From Chlorokybus atmophyticus (Eukaryota > Streptophyta > Chlorokybophyceae > Chlorokybales > Chlorokybaceae), in assembly GCA_009103225.1 (NCBI GenBank), contig RHPI01003124.1:187757-251756 (forward strand): a DNA stretch of 64,000 nucleotides. The letters are read 5' to 3'. Under the pieces are notes generated by a model, which was not told the DNA's origin, did not search any database, and worked only from the letters and a program-made list of their open reading frames with translations. Below are positions 25,995 through 36,349 of the stretch, in pieces; within the stretch, counting starts at the first letter, position 1, and the number at the start of each line of letters is the position of its first letter. The position numbers and the translations under genes were made by a program.

Positions 25995-26085
25995 CTGTAC
26001 CATGGACGCTATTGCCGTACCATACAGGGTACTACATCAACATGAATGGTACTCCATCTGTTAATGGTACCACAGTACAAGGATA
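25995..26085. repeat. Cluster of GTACCAT / ATGGTAC words, middle
   Basis: At least five copies of GTACCAT, AATGGTAC or CCGTACCATAC in about 90 bp, just after the transposase remnant. Same word family as the clusters at 22.9-23.1 and 31.3-31.5 kb. Confidence 0.6.
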
Positions 26086-26572
26086 CTCGCATACTACCAC
26101 GATCGTAGCGTAATATTGTGCTGTCATTCCATGGAACCCAGAGCGCTGTCCGAGTTTGTTGCTGTCAACCATACTCTGAACCAGCAAGGTATGCAAGCCA
26201 TGCACTGACTCATGCGCCGGGCAGTCATCATACACATGTACAGCCAATGCTTCTGACAACAGCAGAGCTCGGGTGCACCATGCACCATGCTGCAACTATA
26301 CATGTACCTACATGGTTCACAGGAAGCCAACACAAAACTACAATACATGCACAATTGTCATCAAGGCGGGGGCCAAATTACCGCCGACACGTTGGCGTCT
26401 TGCATTAGGCGTGGCGACTAAAACGGGTGAGGTTGCTTGCAGAAGGGACACGTTTGTAGATTCTTTGATTTATTTGCCACGGTCTTCTAATGTGCTATGA
26501 TGCAGACATGGCACATCGCTTTCTTGCAACAAGGCGTCTCCCCATCCGCGGGGGGGGGTGGCTCTTCAATGC

Positions 26573-26883
26573 NNNNNNNNNNNNNNNNNNNNNNNNNNNN
26601 NNNNNNNNNNNNNNNNNNNNNNNNNNNNNNNNNNNNNNNNNNNNNNNNNNNNNNNNNNNNNNNNNNNNNNNNNNNNNNNNNNNNNNNNNNNNNNNNNNNN
26701 NNNNNNNNNNNNNNNNNNNNNNNNNNNNNNNNNNNNNNNNNNNNNNNNNNNNNNNNNNNNNNNNNNNNNNNNNNNNNNNNNNNNNNNNNNNNNNNNNNNN
26801 NNNNNNNNNNNNNNNNNNNNNNNNNNNNNNNNNNNNNNNNNNNNNNNNNNNNNNNNNNNNNNNNNNNNNNNNNNNNNNNNNNN
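26573..26883. other. Assembly gap (311 N)
   Basis: Run of N. Both flanks end in G tracts (CGCGGGGGGGGG on the left, GGGG on the right). The gap therefore probably hides a poly-G stretch. Confidence 0.99.
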
Positions 26884-26949
26884 GGGGCTCTTTTATGCGA
26901 CAAATCAGCACGCATGGTGCACGCGGGTGTGCAAGCTGCTCCTGCTATT

Positions 26950-27810
26950 AAACTCTGTTATCGCGTTGCAGGCGTAGCGACTCCCATCTGAATGGCGCAG
27001 CATAACGCTCCACTGCCTGCTCAATCACCTGACGCCCAACTGCCGCCATACACCACCTGCTGGTCTTGGTGGTCTCGTCCATCATGCGTTCATTAAGTCC
27101 CTCGACATGTCTGTTGTACACTCGTGTACTCCCCCGCATCGCCATTTTCTTCGAGCTTCCACACAATCAGCTCGACGTTCCGTATGACATACAGTCACTG
27201 CCAGCCAAAGCATGCCAAGTATAGCTCGGTTGATTTTACTTGCCACCTAGTATGTTTGCTCAAGTAGTGGCACACATCTCGACCCGCATCAATCGACATC
27301 GACAAATACGTTTGCTGCAGCAGATCGAAGTTCTGCTCCGCGGATAGCTCTTGCACATTGCCGGGTTGCTGCGGCAGCAATGATGATAACCAACATATCG
27401 AGGACGGCGAGGGGCAACGACGTACTACGGATGGCCATATCGTGTTTGGGTTCCAACCACAGCCAATTCCCAGAGGTCTGTTTAGACCGCACTCAACGCG
27501 TTTGCTCCCACTTATTGCATACTTTCGTCACCCACCTCGAGGCATGCCGCATGCGGTGATGTGGCGCGTCTTGGGCATATTGTAGGGCGATCAACTCCTT
27601 TGCACTACAAGTCAGCCCCTTAAAGCATCTGCGCGTCGGTGCTTTAAGCTTAGGCAGCTCGTGCCGCATCGGCTGTCTCTCTGGACGATGCTGAGCAACC
27701 ACTTGACGCTGTAAACCCGCCTGTGTCTACTCAAGACACACGGTCAGCCCCAGTAAGGCTTTAAGGCGCTGTGCTTCTTCTAACGTTGTAACGATGCCTC
27801 ACCTTTCTTT
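26950..27810 (-). other. Broken minus-strand open stretches, possibly part of the OTU-encoding element
   Basis: Short minus-strand frames at 26948-27166 (STRVYNRHVEGLNERMMDE), 27195-27380 (QNFDLLQQTYLSMSIDAGRD) and 27493-27702 have protein-like composition and the same strand as the OTU frame. They may be a decayed downstream gene or exons. No domain is recognised. Confidence 0.35.
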
Positions 27811-27816
27811 TTTTGG

Positions 27817-29277
27817 TTATGTCAGCGTCCCTTGTTCGAACAACCTCTTCGTTTTTTTTGGGCCAACTTGCACATCCTGGCAGACGCGCTCCGTGGCATT
27901 GTCACTCAGAGGAGGTAAGGCGGTATCTTCTTGCTCCACAGCTTTGTGCTTGTTGGTTGCCTCCCGTTCCTCCACGACCTCATGTTGCTTTATGAGGTCG
28001 AGCATGAAGCCTTTGTCTTTCAGCGCAGCTTTCAGGAGACCTCGATCAATCTCTTTACCAACAAGACAGGCTGGGATCAATCTGGCAAGCTTAAAGGGAG
28101 AGGGCGAGCTACCACTACTTCTTGATGGAGATGCCTCCGGATGGTCAGAGTGCGGTGGCAAGTGAGTCTCCGCAGCAGGAAGGGAGGGTGCTGAATTGTT
28201 ATTGCGAGCATGTGGCTGCGGTTGAGGGGAGGCAGGATGTGCAGAACACTCGGCTACTTTTCGCCTAGCACACGAAGGCGAGGCCTGAGGCGTTGGCGCA
28301 GCACTCTGGGTCACAGCCCGTGGTAGCAGGGAATTGGCAACGCTATTCCGCCACTCTTTGATCAGGTCTGTTACCTCCGGTGGCACTTGCATAGGCAACG
28401 ACCATTGTTCGGTGCTTGCAGGCTTGAGGAGCCAAAAGTGTGCTTCTGGCTCATCAGGAGCAATGTTGCCCACCACCAGGACTGAGTTGAGGGCTTCTTT
28501 ATTTCCAACCTAAGCTGCGCTGCCGGGCCGTGGCACCCACTCCCCATGCTCGCGCTGAACGGTCACACAGCCAATCAACAAGCCCAGCTTGTTGGCAAAC
28601 ATGGTCATCTGCAGGTGCTCGACGTACACATCTTTTCTCCGCACGATCTGTCGCACCTTGGCCATGGCTATGTCAATGTTGCAATTGACATCAGCCAACA
28701 TGGTCGCAGGCAGTTTGTCGTAATACTGCGCCATCTCTCCCGCGGCACCAATAGCTCCGCAGAAGTTCAAGATTCTGCTCGCCATGTCTGCATCGACAGC
28801 CTTGGCGGTGATTTTGCGGAGAGTGTCCCCCCTGCCGTCGTTGTCCATGGTGTCCAGCATGGCCCAAAATTTGCTCGAGCTGGGGCACTTGTGATCATCC
28901 AAGACACTTTGCGCTATGGATGGCCTGGCGCGAAATACACAATGGTAGAAGCAATTACCATGCGTTGGCGCATTGAAGTGGTCCCATGAGGCGAGCTGGC
29001 CACCTAGCATGACTGATAGCCGTATGCGGGTTGCGGCCAGCTCCTTTGATGACTCGCTAGCAGGTGGTGACCCATGCTGCATGCGCATACAGCTGTCAAT
29101 TGGTGTGTCCAACTGTGGACGGCAAGAGTTACAGTGATTCATAAAGTACCGGAGTTTGGGGCAGACTGCCGGCTTCAATTTATAGCGGGTGGGGTCAGGT
29201 AGGTGCAGAAGCCACATCGGTTGTTGCATTGTGCTGTGGTCTCGCCGGTTGCGGCAAGAAGGATTATTGCCCCGCAA
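27817..29277 (-). pseudogene. OTU-like cysteine protease ORF with one in-frame TAG
   Basis: A single minus-strand frame runs from 29277 to 27817, interrupted only by a TAG at 28510-28512. Residues THGNCFYHCVF (Cys codon 28951-28953) match the OTU DGNCLFRA nucleophile motif, with His in place of the usual Asp. YVEHLQMTMFANKLGLLIGC matches the OTU strand-helix that precedes the catalytic His. EPEAHFWLLKP (His codon 28438-28440), just past the TAG, matches the HYNLL-type His motif. Spacing Cys to His is about 170 residues, usual for OTU domains. A Pro/Ser-rich tail with a basic end (KKTKRLF) follows. OTU domains occur both in deubiquitinases and as passengers of transposons; the setting here favours the second. 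The true start may be upstream. Confidence 0.65.
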
Positions 29278-29540
29278 TCACCGGTACTGCTCGTGGAGGA
29301 GATGGCAGTGCATGAAGGACTGGTGCCGCGGAAGGTGGTTGCGCTCTGGTTGCGAGGGGAGCAGGTGCGGCAGGTGAGACCACTTGTGCATGCAGCAAGG
29401 AGGGTTGTATACAGGACCCATGATCAGCTAGCTCACAATGTTGCAAAGGGCGAATACAAGCTTATGCAGTGCCTGACGCATTGTTACCAAGGCACGAGCA
29501 TAAAAGACAGTGATTAAGCACAATGGCCCGTGGGCTGCAT

Positions 29541-29619
29541 TGTCACAGCCCACTCGACCACAAAAGACTTGGTGCTTTTATGGTCCATTTGTGGTAATTT
29601 AACGTACCTTCCCGTTACA
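29541..29619 (-). repeat. TRIM 3' terminal repeat (79 bp)
   Basis: Carries the A-box-like half of the tRNA-like segment and the GTTACA edge beside the polypurine tract (29620-29634). Confidence 0.82.
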
Positions 29620-29953
29620 TTCCCCCCCACTTAAGTACGCTGACGTCCTCGGTAGCTGGCGCCCATCAGCTGGGGAATCATCCCAGGGGTCTGATTTAGG
29701 GTCGGTCACCGGCCCCACCACCCAAGGACCGGCCAATGTAGGCCAATTTAGGCCCATACCGGTCAACGCGCGCATAGCGCGCCGCTGTCGGCCCCACAGG
29801 TCGCGTCGCCGCGATAGGCAGGTCGCGCCCCGCCGCGCCGACTGAACTGGTCAGTTCGACGCGACTGCCATTAGGCAAGTCGCGACCCATCGATGATGGC
29901 ACTTATAAAGTGACGATGTTATTGGATGGAGAAATAATGACCACGGAATTCGT

Positions 29954-30025
29954 GTGCAAGGCAGGAGTCGAACCCGGGTCTCGAACTCCGATGATCAATG
30001 TCACAGCCCACTCGACCACAAAAGA
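29954..30025 (-). promoter_or_regulatory. tRNA-like pol III promoter (A and B boxes) across the TRIM LTR/internal junction
   Basis: The minus strand reads TGGTCGAGTGG at 30018-30008, a perfect A box, and GGTTCGACTCC at 29974-29964, a perfect B box. Their starts are 44 bases apart, the spacing in a tRNA without intron. The D arm pairs (GTC...GAC) and the T arm pairs partly. The acceptor and anticodon stems do not pair, so it is not a functional tRNA. The A box is inside the 5' terminal repeat and the B box in the internal region. Confidence 0.65.
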
Positions 30026-30077
30026 CTTGGTGCTTTAATGGTCGATTTGTGGTAATTCGATGTACCTTCCCGTTATA
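29999..30077 (-). repeat. TRIM 5' terminal repeat (79 bp)
   Basis: Same length as the left repeat, about 92% identical, followed by the TGCAT duplication. Confidence 0.82.
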
Positions 30078-30082
30078 TGCAT

Positions 30083-31330
30083 AGAGCAGGGGAAGCCATG
30101 GGGGCTGACAAGGTGGTATTGGGTGCACTCTCCCCGCCACCCTCGATTGCAGACTCGTCACGGAGCTCGTGAGCCATGGGCACATCATGCGCCATTGCCC
30201 CAATGGACATGTCGGGATTTAACAGGCCAACATGCATGTTAAACTGATGCCGCATTGCCGCCGCGCCCATCAGCAAGTGAGATTGAAGGACAAGTTGATG
30301 GGATTAAATCCAACTTGCATATAAGATCCAACAGGACCTAGTGCACTGTGGTGCTGTCAACCAATCACATGTGGGTTAGCTGCATGCTTGCGACACTGCA
30401 ATTGCAATAGTCAACTGCGTCACACCGTTATCGGTTGGTTGCTTCGAACAGTCACCTGCGGCATTGCTGGTTGATGCATGAATGATTGCATGGACTGCGT
30501 CATTGCTGGTTGATGCACTACTGGTTGAATGCCGGACGAATGGCCACGCGCTCATGTGCTCAAACCCAGCCTAGATCGTTCGGCACGCGCGCGCGACTTC
30601 GCACGCACATCATAACACGCAAAGGTAGGCATGAATTGGAGGTGCATGCAGTCAACATGCACAGCGAGATTGGCAACAACATACCGCCGCCCAGCTCTGT
30701 CTATCTGCTCTGGCTTCCGTAATGTCGGCTTGACTGTAGGGTGGGTATGGGTGAATATTGGAGGCCTGCAGCCACGCTACATGTATCACATGAACTGCGC
30801 TAAAAAACAAATTGCTCTTGCAAGGAAATGCATGTGACTGTTGAGCGTACCTCTGCATTCCTTTATGCTTGTTCCCACAGTCGCAATTGGTCCCGCATGG
30901 TTTTGACAAGGGCTCCAAGGACTGCAGCTCATAACCCACTCCTTGTTGCAGAAAGCGAGCCACCAAGCAGCTCTTTGTGTGAAGATGGTCCTTAATGGCT
31001 TGCCTGCTAGTTTGTCCTATGTTGGTGATGCATGTTGGACAGCCCCATTACTGACGCCTGCCATGATCCATGACGTGGCGCCCGGTAGTAGCTGGCTTCG
31101 CTGCTTGAACTCTTACGACCACAACTTCTCGAAAGATGTGCTACGCCGCCGCCGCCGCCGCCGCCTCCGACTCCTGGTCCTCCGCCTCCCAATCGAACCC
31201 AGGTCCACTATGCATGACATTCGACCCGTCATCGACCTGATGCCCCTGCGTGCCATTATCCGGCCATTTATGAAGCGTGTTTGGGTGAGTGCACACCAAC
31301 TCCCATCAGGGCTGATCGAGCAATGCCTCC
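30083..31330. other. No recognised gene
   Basis: Contains a short imperfect repeat of GCATTGCTGGTTGATGCA near 30460-30520 and a (GCC)n-like stretch near 31145-31165. No coding signal I can support. Confidence 0.4.
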
Positions 31331-31490
31331 ATTGTACCATGAATGGTACGACAGAGCCATTGTACGGCAATGGCTGGGGTTGGACGAGAGATGCCTCTGT
31401 CGTACTATAAATGTTACGACACAACCATTGTTACCAAAGGTTATACGAAGCATGGATGGCACAAATGCATAAGTCGTACCATCAACTATA
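31330..31490. repeat. Cluster of GTACCAT / AATGGTACGAC words, right
   Basis: Two to three copies of a palindromic unit of the form TACCATnAATGGTACGACAGAGCC (near 31335-31360 and, decayed, 31400-31430), plus single GTACCATs. The unit resembles the one near 23104-23130 in the same orientation. Confidence 0.6.
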
Positions 31491-31649
31491 AGAGCAAGAA
31501 CGCACTACAAGTGCGACTTTAGTGCGGGACACTAGACGTTTAAAACCACCTCATTTTCGTTTTCGCGCCTCGTACATTCGGGCGGGCCAACTGGCGGCGG
31601 CAGCGCCACTATCAGCTAAACAGGCGGCACCCGACTATTAGTTAGAGAG

Positions 31650-33477
31650 ATGCCTCGTGGTCCATCCGTAGGAGCACCCCGTCGAGGAGGTCGGCGCCAG
31701 TCGTCCACATTGCCCGCAGTGTTCAACCAGGCAACCGTCGCCAACCAATCGCAGCAAGACCCCGCGCTAATGCCCAGCACATCACAACAACTCCACCTGA
31801 CACCGCGGTCGCAAGGGCAAGCTAGACTGCATGCGTTCTTGAAGTACTCTGCACGTTGCTTCTTGCTCAACTTTTAACTTGGATGCTTGCTTCTTTCATG
31901 ACTGGCACAATGACTCACTGCATGCGCTCTGGATACACTGTGCACGTTGTTTTTCTTTCTTAAATGTGAGGGTTGCATCTTTCATGGCTGGCAGCATGAC
32001 TTATGTGGTTGTGCTTGCAGAGGGTCGATTGGAACCCCCAACCTAAACGCATTTGGCCGTGACGTGGCAACCTCGGCCGTCAGCAACCCTTCCCCAAGGA
32101 AGTGGAAGATTGGCAACAAGGTAAGCACTTTGTGACACTGTGACACTGTGTGTATGTGTGTAACGGATTGTTCTTCTGTGGACAGCATTTGCGAGATGCC
32201 GTCGTTGAAATCATAAACGGCCACTTAGTAGAAAGCCACATTTATCCCAAGGAGGACACTATTCGTAACGTCATGTATCAGGTGCTGTAAATGCTTCATG
32301 ACCTCACTGCACCGTGACGCTGACCAACCTGCCCGTGACAGGTAGTTGGCTTCGACCATGACGACGAGGCCGATGCGGCCAAGTTCTATGAGAGGTGTAT
32401 TGGACGCCCAAGGAGTGCCCCTTCCACTGGAGTGTCGCCTTAAAGAAAGCTACGCAGGTCCGATCTCAGAACGTCACCAAGATTAAGCATGTTCTTGAGA
32501 AGGAGTACACGTGGACACTGTTTAACAGCAACAAGCGCAAGTGAGTTGGGTCCCTCACCACCATGTATGCTATGCAACACTGCCTTCTTACTCAGCCTCT
32601 ATACACACGTACGCATCTCGCCTATTGTAACCGATTCAATTAGGCACATCGACGCCCTAATGGACCCCGAGACCCAAAAAGCCCAGATGCAACGCGCTCC
32701 AAAGCAAGTCACAGGCACTATTCTAGCCTGGTGCAGGCTCAACTTGAACTATCTACATCGTGACTAATGCCTTGTTGGTATGATTGTCGTAGACATGTCA
32801 TGGCGGAGATTTGAGGTGATCAACAATGCAGACCCGGAGCGGAGGAGATACATTCATGAATGGGGCAATCCCATAATCTGGCAAATGATTGTGCAATGCT
32901 GGTCTTACGCCGTCACTACGCCTGGTCGCCGGCAGCTTACAGTCAACCACCTCGCATACCTGTTGCTTACGGTGAGCACTTTGAACTCAATCATTGGCAA
33001 TTCAGGAATGCGATAGCCCCAAACTATAGGCTTGCAGACGCGCTGCAGTGAATAGTGGCTTTCGATGCCACTAAGACATGCCTGTAAACTACGCAGATGG
33101 AGCGCATCTTAAAGGGCAAGGATGGAGACCCTCTCCTAGCTGCCATCCTCGACACACATAAAGAGTACCTCAGCAAAATCAACACCATAATCATGTCAGT
33201 AAAGCGGGAGATGAGGCAACAGTACGCAGCCCTCAAGCCATTCACCCTTGTGAAACGCCGCACTGCATCTTGTGTCGAATACCTGAAATATCTCAATCGG
33301 CGCCAGCCGCATCAGACAGCAGCTTGTGACCCGCTCGCTAAGGCAGAAGCGGCATTCAATTGGCTAGCGGAACCGTTTAATGAGGAAGAGCAAGCTCCAG
33401 CGTCTCCTCCACAGGCTCTAGCGCGTAGTGCTTTGTTCCATGATGACGAGCAAAGCGATAATGGAGAAGAGCTGTAG
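31650..33477 (+). CDS. Unrecognised multi-exon gene, possibly transposon-associated
   Basis: ATG at 31650 starts a basic, Gly/Arg-rich N-terminus (PRGPSVGAPRRGGRRQ). Later exons with good splice sites: 32021-32120 (..PSPRKWKIGNK|GTAAGC), 32186-32281 (HLRDAVVEIINGHLVESHIY), from about 32342 to 32540 (VVGFDHDDEAD... and YWTPKECPFHWSVALKKATQ), 32644 to about 32708 (KHIDALMDPETQKAQ), about 32793-32970 (DPERRRYIHEWGNPIIWQ) and a last exon 33097-33477 with stop TAG. The 32342-32540 exon needs a one-base shift near 32397, so it is either damaged or has an unseen tiny intron. Exon 1 may end at a GC donor near 31815. No known domain is seen. The last exon is helical and charged with an acidic tail. 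It lies beside transposon repeats. Confidence 0.5.
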
Positions 33478-33699
33478 TGCAGTTGGTAGTCCGTTTAGCT
33501 GGTTGTGTACATAGCTGAAACGCTCTTGTGACTGAGTGTTGTGCATCTTAAACCAGCTCAGTGAATCGTCATTATGCTCATGCATGTCGATACTTGCATC
33601 CCTATGATATACAACAGAACTGCAGGCATTCGAGTCACATAATTGAACCACAAGCCTTGGCAAGTGACTGAGAGACACTGTACACATTTCAGGTACCCG

Positions 33700-34140
33700 T
33701 AGACAGCACGTGCATCACGATGCTGGCAGTCAGTGACAGTCGCGTGTAGTCATGCTATGCAAATACATAACGACAGTTAGGCATCAGTCACCTTCAGTTG
33801 CTTAAAGAATGCCTTATTTAATCGATAACTACCTAGTGGGTGCTTGTGAATTAGGCTTGGTCGCCTGCGCTGAACTAGTGTGTAACCTGCAGGTGTCTGT
33901 CACATAAGCTGAGTCACCTCAGTAAGTCTAAAGTGCAATTTGCAAGTGCCTGCTAATCAGGTGTAGTCACCTGTTAAGGCCTGATGTGTAACTTACAGGT
34001 GCCCGTTGACTAGTTGTAGTCACTTGTTAAGGCCTGATAAGTAACTAACACATGGCCGTTAATTAGGCATAATCACCTGCTAAGGCCTGATAGGTAACTA
34101 ACAGGCGCCTGTTAATTAGGCATACTCAACTGCCAAAGAC
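33700..34140. repeat. Degenerate minisatellite, 53-bp period
   Basis: Diverged units of 53 bp with a core TTAAGGCCTGATnnGTAACT...TTAGGCATAATCACCTG start at 33974, 34027 and 34080. Weaker units precede them from about 33700. At least six units; no coding capacity. It ends directly before the decayed gypsy element. Confidence 0.75.
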
Positions 34141-34201
34141 TAAATTGTAACGGAAAGGGCCTGATAGTAACGGAAGTTACTATTAGGTCCTTGTATCGAG
34201 A

Positions 34202-35806
34202 TTACAGGTGGATTGAGCCACAACAGGCTAAATCAGTATTCTCAGGTGCACGGCCGTTGGCAATATTTAGTCGGCCGGCAGGGGAAACATATTGCGACAG
34301 AGTCTGAGGCATACCCATGTAAAACAGCTTGCACAAACTCATCATTAGGGGGCATGTACCCTGCGTCGCAAGCAATAGCGCACGCATAGCTGCCAACAAT
34401 GACAGACAGCGACTCAGAGGATCTGCCACATTGGTCCTACCAGGCCGATGTACCCATTCAAAAGTGAATTGCGACAGAAACTCATTCCAGCAAGCTTGCC
34501 TATGTGACAAGTTCAGCAGTGTTGAGAAGTACACCAATGGGTTGTGATCAGTCACCACTGTGAACTACTCTCCCTCCAAGTAATATTGCCATGTTTTAAG
34601 AGCATGCACTATACCAAGCAATTCTTGCTCAGTGGTAGTGTAGTTCACCTCTGCTTGGATGAATTTTCTACCCTGATAAGCACATTGTCTGCCATTCTGC
34701 AGCAAGACTGCACCATATCCAACGGGTGGAGGCATCGCTCACCGCAGTGAAGTGTTTATCCCAATTTGGCAATGCCAATACTGTATAGTGACTAGTGCTG
34801 AAGGCCAACTTCACTTGCTGCATAGCAGCTTCAAGCAGTTCCTGTGCTGCTGTCCAAGAGAATGGGGCATCCTTTCGCAACAGTTTAGTTAGAGGCACCA
34901 CAATTTCACTTGTTGCAGCAGCTTCAAGAAGTTCTTGTGCTGTCGTCCAAGAGAATGGGGCATCCTTTTGCAACAGTTTGGTCAGAAGCACCACAGCTTC
35001 AGAGTACCCCATCATAAACTTGCAAAAATACTTTGCCAACCTCAAGAATGATCGCAGCTGATGGATATTCTTGGGTTGAAGCCATTCTTTAACCACTTGC
35101 GCTTTGCGAGGGTCAATTTTAACACCCTCACCACTGACAATGTGCCCGAAGAATGGCAACTCTGACTTGCAAAAGTTACACTTTGACAAGCTGGCAAATA
35201 AGCGGTGTGTTTGCAGTAAAGCAAACACCGCTTCCAGATGCCTCTTGTGCTCTTCTTTTATTTTACTGAAGGGGATAATGTCATCCAAGTAAATCATAAG
35301 CTTTCCAGCATGTTACAAAAAATCTTATTCATTTTCTTCTGAAACACCGCAGGTGCATTTGTCAATCCAACGAGTAATACTTTGTATTTATAATGACCTG
35401 AGGGCGTTCTCAATGCCGTTTTATGGATAACAGAAGGGTGAATACGGAGTTAATAATATCCACTTGTCAAGTCTAGCGAACTAAAATACGCATTACCCAA
35501 CAGCTTATCAAGCACAGCATTAATCCGCGGCAACGGGTATCAATTCTTTACCGTGATCTTGTTCAAAACACGATAATCTACACACATGCGCAATTTCCCA
35601 TTCTTTTTTGTCACAAACAAGATGGGTGCGCCAAAGGGTGAAGCACTTAGTTCAATCAATCCCTTTTCCAACAACTCCTTAATTTGCGTTTCCATTTCCT
35701 CCCTCTCATTGGGGCTTAGCCTATATTTCGGCCAAAACGGAGGTTCACTATCAGGAATCAACGGTATGGTGTATCCGACACCTCGATTGGGGGGTAAGCC
35801 TAGCAA
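34202..35806 (-). pseudogene. pol: Reverse transcriptase and RNase H of the decayed gypsy element
   Basis: Blocks match the chromovirus: [21 protein letters not shown] and KLRMCVDYR (35540-35806), a broken middle, YLDDIIPFSK (about 35290), FFGHIVSGEGV, then an RNase H block VTDHNPLVYFSTLLNLSHRQA (34460-34558). The catalytic YLDD is present, but frames are broken several times and part of the palm domain is lost between 35310 and 35540. Confidence 0.88.
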
Positions 35807-36081
35807 CTCATCTGAGAGGAGAGAGATTATGTTTTAATACTTTTCAATCATGTCTGCAGCACCTTTCATATTGCCTGGCACAAAGTCGTCAGACGACGCT
35901 AAGTGCATCGCAAAAGCCTATGTGTTTTTGCGGAATGCACGCTTCACTTGCAGTGCAGTGAGAAGCGCGGGGTCAGGTTGCTTATGTTCCAGGCTATGTG
36001 ACCCTATCACAGACAGCGTTATACGCTTACGGCCCTTTTTCACTATGCACAATCGTGCACGAGTATCCAATGTCAGCCCTT

Positions 36082-36349
36082 ACTTTTTAGGAGGCAACCG
36101 CCCCAGTTAAACTACCCACCATGCAATGTCCCTATACTAAATTAAAATCAAAGACATTTAAATAATTTTGACAGGTTAGGAAACACGGATAAAAAGGGTG
36201 GTATTTCAAGGCCGTATAGCTACTAATCCCCTCTTTAATTAAAAAGAGGGGATTAGTAGATTACTCCCACCTATCCTACACAATCAACTCCTATTTCCAT
36301 TGCAAAGTTATAGTAAAGGTGCACGGGGTCTTACCGTCTAGCCGTTGCC
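36082..36349 (-). rRNA. Mitochondrial-type LSU (23S) rRNA domain V fragment inserted in nuclear DNA
   Basis: On the minus strand the segment contains bacterial/mitochondrial 23S landmarks in order: GACGGTAAGACCCCGTGCACC, TTTACTATAACTT, TGTGTAGGATAGGTGGGAG, GGCCTTGAAATACCACCCTT, then GGTGGGTAGTTTAACTGGGGC and GCCTCCTAAAAAGTAA. The L1-stalk region is replaced by a simple AT-rich hairpin (about 36222-36260), typical of mitochondrial rRNA; a plastid 23S would differ in several of these words. Flanking bases on both sides are gypsy protease sequence, so this is a nuclear organelle-DNA insertion and not a working rRNA gene. Confidence 0.92.

Larger units (their letters stand above)
29541..30077 (-). 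mobile_element. TRIM-like 537-bp LTR mini-retrotransposon with TSD
   Basis: Two 79-bp direct repeats (29541-29619 and 29999-30077) begin TGTCACAGCCC and end GTTACA or GTTATA, with about six differences. They are flanked by the 5-bp duplication TGCAT (29536-29540 and 30078-30082). Next to the left repeat is TTCCCCCCCACTTA, a polypurine tract identical to that of the chromovirus at 17.7-21.7 kb; the adjoining GTTACA edge is also the same. The 379-bp internal part has no coding capacity. This fits a terminal-repeat retrotransposon in miniature, probably moved by the chromovirus machinery. The primer site is unclear: the bases after the 5' repeat (TTGATCATCGGAG) only partly resemble the initiator-Met type. 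Confidence 0.8.

Noticed and set aside
26487-26991. Frames crossing the N gap
   Set aside because: Their length is made of unknown bases.
24433-28512. Alternative genetic code suggested by single in-frame stops in transposon genes
   Set aside because: TGA, TAG and TAA all occur as interruptions, and the host genes end in TGA, TAG and TAA in the normal way. Decay is simpler.
29954-30025. A functional tRNA gene
   Set aside because: A and B boxes are perfect, but the acceptor and anticodon stems do not pair, and the segment lies within a TSD-flanked mini-element.
33700-34140. CRISPR-like array
   Set aside because: Diverged tandem units without unique spacers, in nuclear eukaryotic DNA.
36082-36349. 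A working rRNA gene
   Set aside because: Only a piece of domain V, with retrotransposon sequence on both sides.
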